From an uncultured Bacteroidales bacterium (GTDB lineage Bacteria > Bacteroidota > Bacteroidia > Bacteroidales > UBA932): a stretch of DNA of 64,000 nucleotides. Below, in pieces: positions 10,701 through 18,374 of this stretch. A program made the position numbers and the translations under genes. The DNA is taken from positions 1-64,000 of the forward strand of contig CAMXAU010000005.1 of NCBI GenBank assembly GCA_947179325.1, given 5' to 3'. Under the pieces are notes generated by a model. The model saw only the letters and a program-made list of their open reading frames with translations. It was not told where the DNA came from and searched no databases. Every line of letters starts with the position of its first letter. Position 1 is the stretch's first letter.

Positions 10701-11594
10701 AGTCCCGGACATCCTCACATCAACAGCCCTATAGTTCGAATAAAGGGTAACCCCTTCTTCAGAATCTATAAATTCCTGTTTCCTTTCATCTTCATAATAT
10801 TCCGCAGGTTTTGCATTCCCGCTCCTTGTGTGGCCGAACTCGCGTATCATTCTGCCGAGCCCTTCGTACGGGCCAATCTCCACATATCCTCCGAGATGGA
10901 CCCTGACCTCAGAACTGTTGTTGCCTCCAAGCACAGGACGGTCATTGACAAGGGCGACTTTCAGCCCGTTCCTTGCAGCCGCTACAGCAGCGCACATCCC
11001 CGCAATCCCGCCACCTGCGACAACAAAGTCATAATTTTCAGTGCCAGGCTCCGGCATATCCAGCAGAGAACGCCTGAAAGACGCCAGCTCAGATGCCCCG
11101 CAAGGCGGCACGTCACGGCGGTCATCCGTCATGTATATGGCATCGCAACGCCCGTCAAAGCCTGTAAGGTCACACAATGCAAGCGAGGTCTCCCCGGCTT
11201 CAAGCCTGAGCTTTCCGGCATATTGCCACATCCAGCAGTCACCATATCCGCCAAGTTCATTCTCAAGCGTCCTGCCGCCAATCTTCACTGTGAATCTGCC
11301 TGGACCTTCCTCCCGGGTCCATGGAGAAGTCCAATTGTAAGTACGTACATATACATGCCATGTCCCTTTCACCGGAACATCAATCGCAGTGACAGCATCC
11401 CCGACGGGCCTGCCCAGCCCGTGAGCAATCAGGTATGGCGAACCCATGCAGTCCATAAACTGCTGGTCGACCGACCATCCTCCCTTGTCACGGAAATTCT
11501 CCGCCTCGACAAGGATGCCTGCAGCGGATGCCTCAAAAACTGAAAACAAGGCAGCAACCAATGCCGCCACGAAAGTTATCGTCCTGTGTCCCAT
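7731..11594 (-). CDS. FAD-dependent oxidoreductase fused to GH-D/GH36-like glycosidase
   Basis: This is one continuous reading frame of 1287 codons. Residues 1-25 are a Sec signal and 27-160 a golvesin/CBM35-like beta domain. Residues 188-600 are an FAD_oxidored domain, with dinucleotide motif GGGIAG at 194-199 and the C-terminal FAD signature AGRNISVTH followed by TGMMGEVAG. About 620-1287 resemble clan GH-D alpha-galactosidases: NTWGD, then IDDGW at 948-952, GLWFNPS, and FKIDG with candidate nucleophile D1039. The start at 11594 is chosen because it begins a clear signal peptide and a TATCTTTG box lies just upstream; an open frame continues to 11741. Substrate unknown. The joined redox and hydrolase parts suggest oxidation-assisted cleavage, which is inference. 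Confidence 0.85.
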   Translation of the reverse strand: MGHRTITFVAALVAALFSVFEASAAGILVEAENFRDKGGWSVDQQFMDCMGSPYLIAHGLGRPVGDAVTAIDVPVKGTWHVYVRTYNWTSPWTREEGPGRFTVKIGGRTLENELGGYGDCWMWQYAGKLRLEAGETSLALCDLTGFDGRCDAIYMTDDRRDVPPCGASELASFRRSLLDMPEPGTENYDFVVAGGGIAGMCAAVAAARNGLKVALVNDRPVLGGNNSSEVRVHLGGYVEIGPYEGLGRMIREFGHTRSGNAKPAEYYEDERKQEFIDSEEGVTLYSNYRAVDVRMSGTSIAAVLIRHIETGEEHWLEASLFSDCTGDGTVGYLAGAEYRMGRESRADYDESLAPEVQDEMTMGASIQWYSRDEGRETVFPEFSYGVDFNADNCEKVTMGEWKWETGMDLDQIEDAERIRDYGLLVVYSNWSFLKNHLDGNSRWKTLSLDWAGYIAGKRESRRLIGDYMLTQNDIDRNIPHRDASFTTTWAIDLHFPDPDNSAKFPGQEFKAATVHNWIHPYAVPYRCLYSRNIDNLFMAGRNISVTHVALGTVRVMRTTGMMGEVAGLAASLCIRYGCSPRNVYESHLEELKAMMQEGAGKREGLDSQDFNLPNRILERPVAAGYSRLQGDTLVVGNRLVERKFVWNGGNLMTYSLEDKSAGTVRRSASLRPDFAVGKVSGEGTDAKFTMEDVEENEIHPAYHKAVVTYSLGDLDVRREFRVYQDVPAIACDTWLRGTLDAVLSGKETSAADRKNIESDADMKTRTVPAVLDQLDFAGNHWHAKAVEFWDVTDWNNNLVAERDMVSYRKSSCRGNLLFVRDGVSGDGFFFLKESPCSSTQPAYGGADFTAEFGHFCVTGLGITSDDVSPDEWTRVYSCVTGVYGEGELAALKALRSYQKHQRRHIPERDEMIMMNTWGDRSQDAKVNEEFCLEEIGRAARLGVTHFQIDDGWQAGKSPNSAVAKGSFRNIHDNPGYWTPDHDKYPEGLAPVVEKGRQLGVEVGLWFNPSVQNDFEEWKKDADILVGLYERYGIKVFKIDGLAIPSKKAETNLHRLFDDVLERTGNQVLFNLDATAGRRGGYHSFYEYGNIFLENRYTDWGNYYPYQTLRNLWMLSRYVPAERLQIEFLNKWRNEGKYDGDPFAPSAYGFDYLFATTMAGQPLAWMEASNLPEEAFAVSGLVSGYREISAEFHSGMIFPIGDEPSGRSWTGFQSILNETCGYILVYREASEKGTADVRTWLPDGAEVSFEPLLGYGDAFTATAGPGGSVAFSLPSENSYAMYRYVVNK

Positions 11595-11614
11595 ATATGG
11601 TATTTTTCTGTCAA

Positions 11615-11622
11615 CAAAGATA
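11615..11622 (-). promoter_or_regulatory. -7 box TATCTTTG for the FAD-glycosidase operon
   Basis: A perfect Bacteroidetes TAnnTTTG box ends 20 bp before the start codon at 11594, giving a leader of about 15 nt. No TTG lies 19-20 bp upstream, so an activator is probably needed. The conserved PUL element at 11660-11679 begins 37 bp upstream. Confidence 0.65.
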
Positions 11623-11659
11623 CGCAAAGCATCCATAACCAGGGGCATACCCCATACAT

Positions 11660-11679
11660 TTATGGTTTCATCCTGTACA
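11660..11679 (-). promoter_or_regulatory. Conserved PUL promoter element, copy 3 (16/20 match)
   Basis: The plus-strand sequence reads TTATGGTTTCATCCTGTACA and matches 16 of 20 positions of the element at 21638-21657 and 37321-37340. It sits 37 bp from the -7 box, against 38 bp at the other two sites. I infer binding by the hybrid sensor-regulator encoded at 37375-41457. Confidence 0.65.
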
Positions 11680-11693
11680 CTGGAAAGGAATTT

Positions 11694-11717
11694 CCCCGGG
11701 AGATTCTGCTCCCGGGG
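11694..11717 (-). terminator. GC-rich hairpin after the SusE1 gene
   Basis: Perfect 9-bp arms CCCCGGGAG (11694-11702) and CTCCCGGGG (11709-11717) enclose a 6-nt loop. The hairpin lies 62 bp below the SusE1 stop and just above the promoter element of the next block. In the minus direction no run of U follows, so it may be a processing or mRNA-stabilising hairpin rather than a strict intrinsic terminator. Confidence 0.6.
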
Positions 11718-11779
11718 TGTTTTCCTCCGTGTATCCGGCAAGGTGCGCCATAAGTAAAAACAATGGCGGTCCCCATATA

Positions 11780-13405
11780 CTATCTCTTGTCAAACAAGAC
11801 ATAAGAGCCTTCAATTGCGTAGACCTGGCTCAAGGCGTTCCCGCTTTCATCTGATGACTCCGGCCCTACATACAGTTCGATGTAGTTTGTCCCGGACGGT
11901 ATCACAAAGAACGTATACCTGTTGTTGCCCTGCCCACCATATAGAGGCTGGGTCTTTTCACCAGGCGTGACTGCTACAGACACATTGTTCCCGGAAGACC
12001 CTGTAGAACCTGCACCGAAAGCATACTCATTGTTCCAGTTGTCGGTAACGCAGAATTTCACAGGCTCATTTGCCTTCAGTTCAGCTCCCCTGTAGACAAA
12101 CAGACGCGGATCCGCGAGGCTCTGCTCAAGGACGAAAGGCTCTCCTATCGGCTTGCTGCCAGTCATATATGTATCATTGCTGTATATCCACAGCCTTGTA
12201 ACCTCAACGGTGCAGTTGTCATCTGCGACACCGGCAGTCCTCTTGAAGGTGACAGTCTTGCAGCTTATGTCTGTAGCCTCGGAGTATATTGTGACATTCC
12301 TTGCATCCGTGTCAACGACAACCCTGTAGGTACCGTCAGCAGGAATCTCCCAATAGAGGGAAGAACCGTAGGTAGCGGCCTTGAAGGCATCAGCAGTCCC
12401 GTCAAGAAATCCCTGTCCATCCCTCGAAGGGACAAGCATGGTTCCCCTGGACCCTTCAAATTCTACAGGGAAGTTGAGTGTACCGGCGTTCAGCAAGCCT
12501 TTCCATGCATATACAGCGTCATTTTCAAGAGTCCTTGCAAGCTCAACTTCACCAGGAAGCGATGTCCCGGCCATATATAGCCTGTCAATCTCGATGATGC
12601 TTGAGACAGGTATTATCCCCACTGTCCTTGTATCCATGTTGACTGTGATCCTGTATGGTTCAGATGAAGGTATGATCCATGCCGGTGCGGATTCACTCCA
12701 GTCAAGGAGCGCCGCATCCATAGGGTCTTCCACAATTGCGGCATCTGAGCCTCCAGCAGGAACAATCACATTGTCCTCATCCCCATATACAATATGGAAA
12801 TTCAGTTTTCCTGCCGAAAGGCTGCCTGTCCAGATATACACGGACGGGCTGGATGAAGATGGCTCCACCTCGATATCCTGAGAGCCTGCGGCTGTCCCGG
12901 AAAGGAAGAACCTGTCTGCCGCGAACTGCTTTTCACCGTATGTCTTGACCCTCACTTCCACGTCACATTGCTCCGGAACGACAAGATAGTCGCCTTCAAA
13001 TTCCGCTGTCACACGGAACTGCATTGTCCCCCACGAGCTTGTCTTGAACTTGAAGTAATCCACCATCAGTTCCTGGAGTTCCCTGTTGGTATACTCCCTC
13101 CGGAATATGCCCATGTCCTCATATTCATTCCTGGCGGCGACAGTGCTCTCATACAGGTTCATCCTGTACTGGTACTCCGTGATGAAGTCCTTGCCATAGT
13201 CCGTAGCCGCAGTCCAGCTGACCACAAGGGCGACATCATCAGGCCTGCCCTCATCCAGAATGACCTCATCAGAGGAAACTGTCAGTTCCATTGATGCTGT
13301 AAACCTTGAATATGTGTTGTCTATCACGTCCTCGCAGCCGGCAAGCAAGAATGCCGCCGCTGCAGCCAGGACTGTCTTCATTGATATGCTTAATATCTTA
13401 TCCAT
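11780..13405 (-). CDS. SusE/SusF-like outer-membrane lipoprotein (SusE1)
   Basis: The protein has about 541 residues, with a lipobox (FLLAGC) followed by an N-terminal SusE-type domain and several beta-rich repeats of the surface starch-binding type. Recurrent phrases such as DRLYMAG, WEIPADGTYRVVVD and RLWIYSND mark them. The role is to bind glycan at the cell surface beside the SusCD complex. The start at 13405 is chosen because AAGGA lies 8 nt upstream. An earlier ATG at 13423 overlaps the SusD1 stop (TAATG), showing tight coupling. Ligand unknown. Confidence 0.85.
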   Translation of the reverse strand: MDKILSISMKTVLAAAAAFLLAGCEDVIDNTYSRFTASMELTVSSDEVILDEGRPDDVALVVSWTAATDYGKDFITEYQYRMNLYESTVAARNEYEDMGIFRREYTNRELQELMVDYFKFKTSSWGTMQFRVTAEFEGDYLVVPEQCDVEVRVKTYGEKQFAADRFFLSGTAAGSQDIEVEPSSSSPSVYIWTGSLSAGKLNFHIVYGDEDNVIVPAGGSDAAIVEDPMDAALLDWSESAPAWIIPSSEPYRITVNMDTRTVGIIPVSSIIEIDRLYMAGTSLPGEVELARTLENDAVYAWKGLLNAGTLNFPVEFEGSRGTMLVPSRDGQGFLDGTADAFKAATYGSSLYWEIPADGTYRVVVDTDARNVTIYSEATDISCKTVTFKRTAGVADDNCTVEVTRLWIYSNDTYMTGSKPIGEPFVLEQSLADPRLFVYRGAELKANEPVKFCVTDNWNNEYAFGAGSTGSSGNNVSVAVTPGEKTQPLYGGQGNNRYTFFVIPSGTNYIELYVGPESSDESGNALSQVYAIEGSYVLFDKR

Positions 13406-13422
13406 AAAATTCATCCTTTCCA

Positions 13423-15153
13423 TTAATATCCTTCATTCTGGCTGAGATTCGGGCAAAGAAGCCTGTCATGGGTAGGGATAGGCCAAAGGACCTGGCGGTC
13501 AGGGAATACCCTCTCTGCACCTACCGAGCAATACCCACGTGAGAACATACCCGAGAAGTCAGCAAGGCCGTCCTCATCGACATCCGGTGTCTCCGCCCAG
13601 AACCACAGGTCTTTCTGCACAATGTCCTCCAGGCACTTCTGAGGTTCGAGATTGATATAGTTGTACCTGTTGAGAGCCTTCCTGTATAGCCCCCAGCGTA
13701 TAAGGTCCATGTAGCGGAGATTCTCTTTAGCAAGCTCCACCCTGCGCTCCAGGCGCACGGTCCTGCGCATAGTCTCCTGGTCTGCCTTGGCGACTGCAGG
13801 ACAGGCCACAGGCGCGCCATTGTACGCCCTTCCCCTCACCATATTGATTGCTCCGATGCAGTCATCATCAATCTCTCCAAGCTCAATCTTGGCCTCGGCA
13901 TACATGAGAAGCACATCGGCATATCTCATTATGATATAGTCCGTCTCTACCTCCTTTGCACAGTCCATCCATGAATCGTCTATGCCTTTCTTCCACACAA
14001 GCCCGTTATATGAAGCATATTGAGCTGACGCGGCATTTGTCGGGTTGGCCCTGTTGTCCACATTGTTGACCATGCTGCCCGTATTATAGTTCATCACGGA
14101 CAGGACATCCATGCGCGGGTTATAATCATATCCGACATGTCTCGTCCCGAATTCCACAATGGTCTTGGTACAGCGCGGGTCACGGTTCTTGAACGGGTTC
14201 CTCGGGTCAAACAGCTCAGACTCGTCTATAGGCTTCCCGTCCGTACACAGATAGCAGGCAAGCAAATCCCATGACGGATTGTCCGCAGCGTATCCTCCGG
14301 CCACACGTGGCAGGTCATTGTTAAAGAACCACACATCAAGGAAGACCTCAGCTGCCCTTGAGCGCGGAATCACGAAAATCTTTTCAGGAATCATCTTCGT
14401 GTTCTGCAGAAAGATTTCTGAATAATCCTGCGCCAGTTCATATACATTGAGGTCCATGCAGGCCTTTGCAGCATCCCTTGCAGTCTCCCAGTCACCCATA
14501 TAAAGGGCAAAACGGGCTTTCATTGCATATGCAGCACCTTTTGTCGCATGAACAGCCTCGTTCCCGTAGTCCACAGGAAGACCTTCTATGGCCTTGTCGA
14601 AATCAGCGTACACGAGAGGAATCAGCTCGGCCTTCGGCATACGCCCCATAGCCTCTGCCTCAGAAATAGTGAGAAGACCGTCCATATAAGGGACATCTCC
14701 ATAATACGAAATCAGTTCTGAATATTTGCAGGCACGGCAGAAATAAGCCTCGGCCACATAGCGTTTCACAACATCCGGGCTGACACCGTTGGCGATAGCC
14801 CTATGGCTGTTGTATATCATTGAGTTCGCGCGCGACACAAGCTTGTAGCACTGCTGCCACATGGTGTAGGCATAGCCGGATGTACCGTCTATATTCCCGT
14901 CAAGCAGGGCACCCATGTCAGGATGACGGTTCGTATTCCTGTAGGTAAAGTTGTCCGTCCATTGCTCGGCATCCTCGAAAGGCTTGTTCCAGTACCCAAG
15001 GATGTAGAATTCGTTGGCCGCCATTTTCAGCTCCAGTTCCGTGCTGTACCAGGACTCGCTGTTCCCCTGCGACTTAGGGGTTATATCCATCGAGGCGCAT
15101 GAGGCAAGCATCAAGGCGAGAACAGAAGACATTGCTATATATATTCTTTTCAT
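13423..15153 (-). CDS. SusD/RagB-like nutrient-binding lipoprotein (SusD1)
   Basis: The lipoprotein signal MKRIYIAMSSVLALMLASC is followed by the alpha-helical TPR-like SusD scaffold and the conserved C-terminal RagB/SusD region, with RRVELAKENLRYMDLIRWG and a late WPIPTHD. It forms the lid of the SusC1 channel and captures glycan for import. The start at 15153 gives a normal lipoprotein signal. An ATG at 15207 would add 18 residues and lies only 11 bp after the SusC1 stop, so it cannot be excluded. Cotranscribed with SusC1 and SusE1. Confidence 0.9.
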   Translation of the reverse strand: MKRIYIAMSSVLALMLASCASMDITPKSQGNSESWYSTELELKMAANEFYILGYWNKPFEDAEQWTDNFTYRNTNRHPDMGALLDGNIDGTSGYAYTMWQQCYKLVSRANSMIYNSHRAIANGVSPDVVKRYVAEAYFCRACKYSELISYYGDVPYMDGLLTISEAEAMGRMPKAELIPLVYADFDKAIEGLPVDYGNEAVHATKGAAYAMKARFALYMGDWETARDAAKACMDLNVYELAQDYSEIFLQNTKMIPEKIFVIPRSRAAEVFLDVWFFNNDLPRVAGGYAADNPSWDLLACYLCTDGKPIDESELFDPRNPFKNRDPRCTKTIVEFGTRHVGYDYNPRMDVLSVMNYNTGSMVNNVDNRANPTNAASAQYASYNGLVWKKGIDDSWMDCAKEVETDYIIMRYADVLLMYAEAKIELGEIDDDCIGAINMVRGRAYNGAPVACPAVAKADQETMRRTVRLERRVELAKENLRYMDLIRWGLYRKALNRYNYINLEPQKCLEDIVQKDLWFWAETPDVDEDGLADFSGMFSRGYCSVGAERVFPDRQVLWPIPTHDRLLCPNLSQNEGY

Positions 15154-15218
15154 GCCGTCAGATATTTTCATGTTCGGTTTCATTCTGTCAATTTTTTTCA
15201 TCTTCATTGCCCTGCCTG

Positions 15219-18200
15219 TTAGAATCTGATTGAAAGCCCCAGCAGCACAGAGGTTGTGATAGGATATGAAGACACACCCATTTCAGGGTCCCACCCCTGA
15301 GGGAAATTGTCAATCGAGACAAGGTCGTTGGCAGAGGCATAGACCCTCAGGCCCTTTATCCTTGCCTTTGACATCCATTTCTCAGGGAATGTATACCCGA
15401 GCGTTATATTCTTGATCCTCAGGTACGCCCCGTTGAAGAGCCAGAAATCGGAAGTTGCGTAGTTGTTGTCTTTCCCGGTCTGGGTGAGTCTCGGATATTT
15501 TGCGGCAGCATTCTGCTCTGCAGTATTGAACGGGCTCCAGTAGTTTCCGTCTATTATTGCAGGCACATTGCCGTAATTGTCGCGTAAAGGCTGCACCATC
15601 TGTGTGTAGAGATATGAATTCTGCCTGCCTATGCCCTGGAATGCGAGCGAGAAGTCCAGCCCTTTCCAGCTGCAAGAGAACTGCCCTCCATACTGGAAAC
15701 GCGGGAGAGAGTTGCCAAGCGGCTGCAGGTCATATTCATTGATGACACCGTCCTTTACTCCGTCAGGCCCGCTTATGTCTTCATATTTCAGGTCGCCGAC
15801 TGTCACACGGTCATTTGTCCTGGCAGATGAGGCAACCTCCTCCGGTGTCTGGAAAATCCCGAGGCACCTGTAGCCATACCACTCGTTGAAATAAAGTCCA
15901 GCCTGCTTGATCTTGCCGCTGCTTATGAATTTGCTGCCATTGATATCTACAATCCTTGACTGGAAGTCAGAAAGGTTGAACGAGACATTATATGCAAAAT
16001 CCCCTTTCCTGTCACTCCATCCGATTTCAAAGTCAAAGCCTCTCGTTGACATCTTGCCGGCATTGGTATTCGGGTCACTGTAGCCGAGCGTATATGGAAT
16101 CTGCACCGCAAGGAGCATATCGTCTGTGGTCTTCCACCAATAGTCAAAGCCTACATTCAGCCTGTTGCGGAAGAATCCGAGGTCTATCCCGGCATCCGTG
16201 GACACCGTTGTCTCCCATGTTATGTCCTCAACCGCAAGATTCCTCTGCGCAGCGGTCTTGTTGGAGACCACCTCGCCATTCTGGTACAGGAGCGAATCAC
16301 CGAATGTCATAAGTGCCATGAACGGGAAATAGCTGTCCCCGATACGTTCATTTCCGAGCATGCCCCATGAGCCGCGCAGCTTAAGGAAAGAAAGCCATGG
16401 AGCTGCCGCCTGCATGAATTTCTCGTTGCTGACAACCCATCCTGCGGAAACAGAGGGGAAAGTACCCCACCTGTATCTGCTTGCAAAACGGGAAGAGCCG
16501 TCGTGGCGGACATTGGCCTGGATGAGATAGCGCCCGTCGTAATCGTACATCACACGTCCGAACACTGAATTCGACACATATTCAGTGGCAGTTCCGGCAT
16601 TGGTCTGATAATCTTCCGGGCCGACATTGAGATATGGATATTCCGTAAGCTCGTACTGCGAGCGTCCTGCCCCAAGTGTCTCGCTTTTCATCACATAGTT
16701 CTCATATCCTGCCATAAGGTTCAGGCTGTGCTTTTCGCGGAATGTATTGGCATAGCTGGCAATGACCTGGGTCGTGACATGGTAGTTGTCATTCCTGTTC
16801 TCGGACAGGTCCGTGCTTGCATATGATGTTCCGCCTCCCTCAAGATATCCTCCGACAACAGACACGTCATCAGGAAGGACATACGCTGCCGCCTTCTTGA
16901 ACTGCTTGCTTTTTGTATAGTTGATAAACGGCGAGAGGATCGCTGAGATGCTGAGACCTTTTACCGGCCTCAGCTCAAGTGAAGCCTTTCCTCCGATCTG
17001 CGTGCTCCAGGCAGTATATGTGCCGCTGTTGAGCAGAAGCCCGTAAGGGTTTGCACCGGATTTACCGATAGCGATCCCTCCGTTCTCCCATACCGCAGGA
17101 TAGACAGCAGGCATTTTCCTGAGGTCATCGAACGGGTCATACACAGGTCTCTGGTTCTTCGCCCTGCGGACATTGACATCAAGGGATGCGAAGAGGATGC
17201 CCTTTATTATTGTGAAGTCATTGTTGGTACGCAGCATATACCTCTGGAATTTCCGTCCGTCATACAATGCGCTGACATCATCGTACGACAGCGAGGCCTT
17301 TGTGCGCACTGCATCGTTGCCGCCGCTGACAGTAAGCGTATGTGTCGTCCTCGGTGCATAAGGATTCAGCATCATGCCTTTCCAGTCCGTCACCGGATAG
17401 TTGTCCGGGTCAGTGGCATTGTACTTGACCCAGTTCCGGACCTGGTCGGCAGTAAACAGTTGATAGAATCCTCCGGCATTGTTGTCATTGTAGAGAAGTT
17501 CATTGTACATCTCCATATAGCGTGTCACGCCGACCATCCCCGGCTGTTCTGTCGGAATCTCCAATCCGAATTCACCATTGTAGGAGATGCTCATGTCCGT
17601 GCTTGAGCCTCGCTTCGTGGTTATGAGGATCACACCGGCAGCGGCCTTTGCTCCATATATGGATGCAGCTGCGGCATCCTTAAGGACAGAAATGCTTTCG
17701 ACATCATTTGAATTCACATAGTCGATATTGTCACATTGCACCCCGTCAACTATTATCAGCGGGCTTGAATCACCCATTGTCGTGATTCCACGTACACGTA
17801 TGCTGCTGGCAGATGCTCCAGGGGCACTGTTGTCCCTCTGCACAAGCACACCGGAGACTGAACCCTGCAGGGCATTTGAAAGCATTGTGGTCTTCTTCGC
17901 CGCTATGTCCTCTCCCCTTACAGACGAGACTGCACCGGTAAGGTCCTTTTTCTTCACTGTACCGTAGCCGATGACAACAACTTCGTCAAGAAGCTTGCGG
18001 TCCGGTTCAAGAGTGATGCCAAGGAATTTTCCAGGCTCCGCGACCGCCTCGCATGAAACATAGCCGATATAAGAGACAACCAGCACCGAGCCTCCAGGAA
18101 CATTCACATCGAATTTTCCATCTATGTCAGTAATGGCCCCGTCAGTTGTCCCCTTGACGAACACGGATGCACCGGCGAGCGGCCCCCCCTGTTCATCTGT

Positions 18201-18347
18201 AACAGCACCTGAGATGCGCACCCTCCCGTCCTGCACAGAAGACAGGCCAGAATCAACGGCCAGTGCCGGAATCTGCGCAGCACACAGGGCAATACACAGG
18301 AAAAGAATGCTTTTCGCAATGTATAGAAATTGTTTCTTGTTGAACAT
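15219..18347 (-). CDS. SusC/RagA-like TonB-dependent transporter (SusC1)
   Basis: The 1042-residue outer-membrane porin has a signal peptide to about residue 30 and a carboxypeptidase-regulatory-like beta domain at about 42-125. A TonB-box-like region (EVVVIGYGT), a plug domain to about 270 and a 22-strand beta barrel ending in SIRF follow. It imports oligosaccharides with SusD1 using TonB energy. It is the third gene of its operon, behind two DUF4832-type genes, which is less common than a leading susC. Confidence 0.95.
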   Translation of the reverse strand: MFNKKQFLYIAKSILFLCIALCAAQIPALAVDSGLSSVQDGRVRISGAVTDEQGGPLAGASVFVKGTTDGAITDIDGKFDVNVPGGSVLVVSYIGYVSCEAVAEPGKFLGITLEPDRKLLDEVVVIGYGTVKKKDLTGAVSSVRGEDIAAKKTTMLSNALQGSVSGVLVQRDNSAPGASASSIRVRGITTMGDSSPLIIVDGVQCDNIDYVNSNDVESISVLKDAAAASIYGAKAAAGVILITTKRGSSTDMSISYNGEFGLEIPTEQPGMVGVTRYMEMYNELLYNDNNAGGFYQLFTADQVRNWVKYNATDPDNYPVTDWKGMMLNPYAPRTTHTLTVSGGNDAVRTKASLSYDDVSALYDGRKFQRYMLRTNNDFTIIKGILFASLDVNVRRAKNQRPVYDPFDDLRKMPAVYPAVWENGGIAIGKSGANPYGLLLNSGTYTAWSTQIGGKASLELRPVKGLSISAILSPFINYTKSKQFKKAAAYVLPDDVSVVGGYLEGGGTSYASTDLSENRNDNYHVTTQVIASYANTFREKHSLNLMAGYENYVMKSETLGAGRSQYELTEYPYLNVGPEDYQTNAGTATEYVSNSVFGRVMYDYDGRYLIQANVRHDGSSRFASRYRWGTFPSVSAGWVVSNEKFMQAAAPWLSFLKLRGSWGMLGNERIGDSYFPFMALMTFGDSLLYQNGEVVSNKTAAQRNLAVEDITWETTVSTDAGIDLGFFRNRLNVGFDYWWKTTDDMLLAVQIPYTLGYSDPNTNAGKMSTRGFDFEIGWSDRKGDFAYNVSFNLSDFQSRIVDINGSKFISSGKIKQAGLYFNEWYGYRCLGIFQTPEEVASSARTNDRVTVGDLKYEDISGPDGVKDGVINEYDLQPLGNSLPRFQYGGQFSCSWKGLDFSLAFQGIGRQNSYLYTQMVQPLRDNYGNVPAIIDGNYWSPFNTAEQNAAAKYPRLTQTGKDNNYATSDFWLFNGAYLRIKNITLGYTFPEKWMSKARIKGLRVYASANDLVSIDNFPQGWDPEMGVSSYPITTSVLLGLSIRF

Positions 18348-18374
18348 AATTAATGATATGGTTAGTTATAATTA

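Noticed and set aside
10653..11543. Long plus-strand open frame (about 296 codons) opposite the FAD-glycosidase gene
   Set aside because: It is antisense to a clear coding region, its protein has no recognisable domain, and the composition fits a shadow of the strongly biased opposite frame.
11595..11741. 49-codon N-terminal extension of the FAD-glycosidase
   Set aside because: It contains the -7 box and conserved promoter element and would bury the signal peptide.
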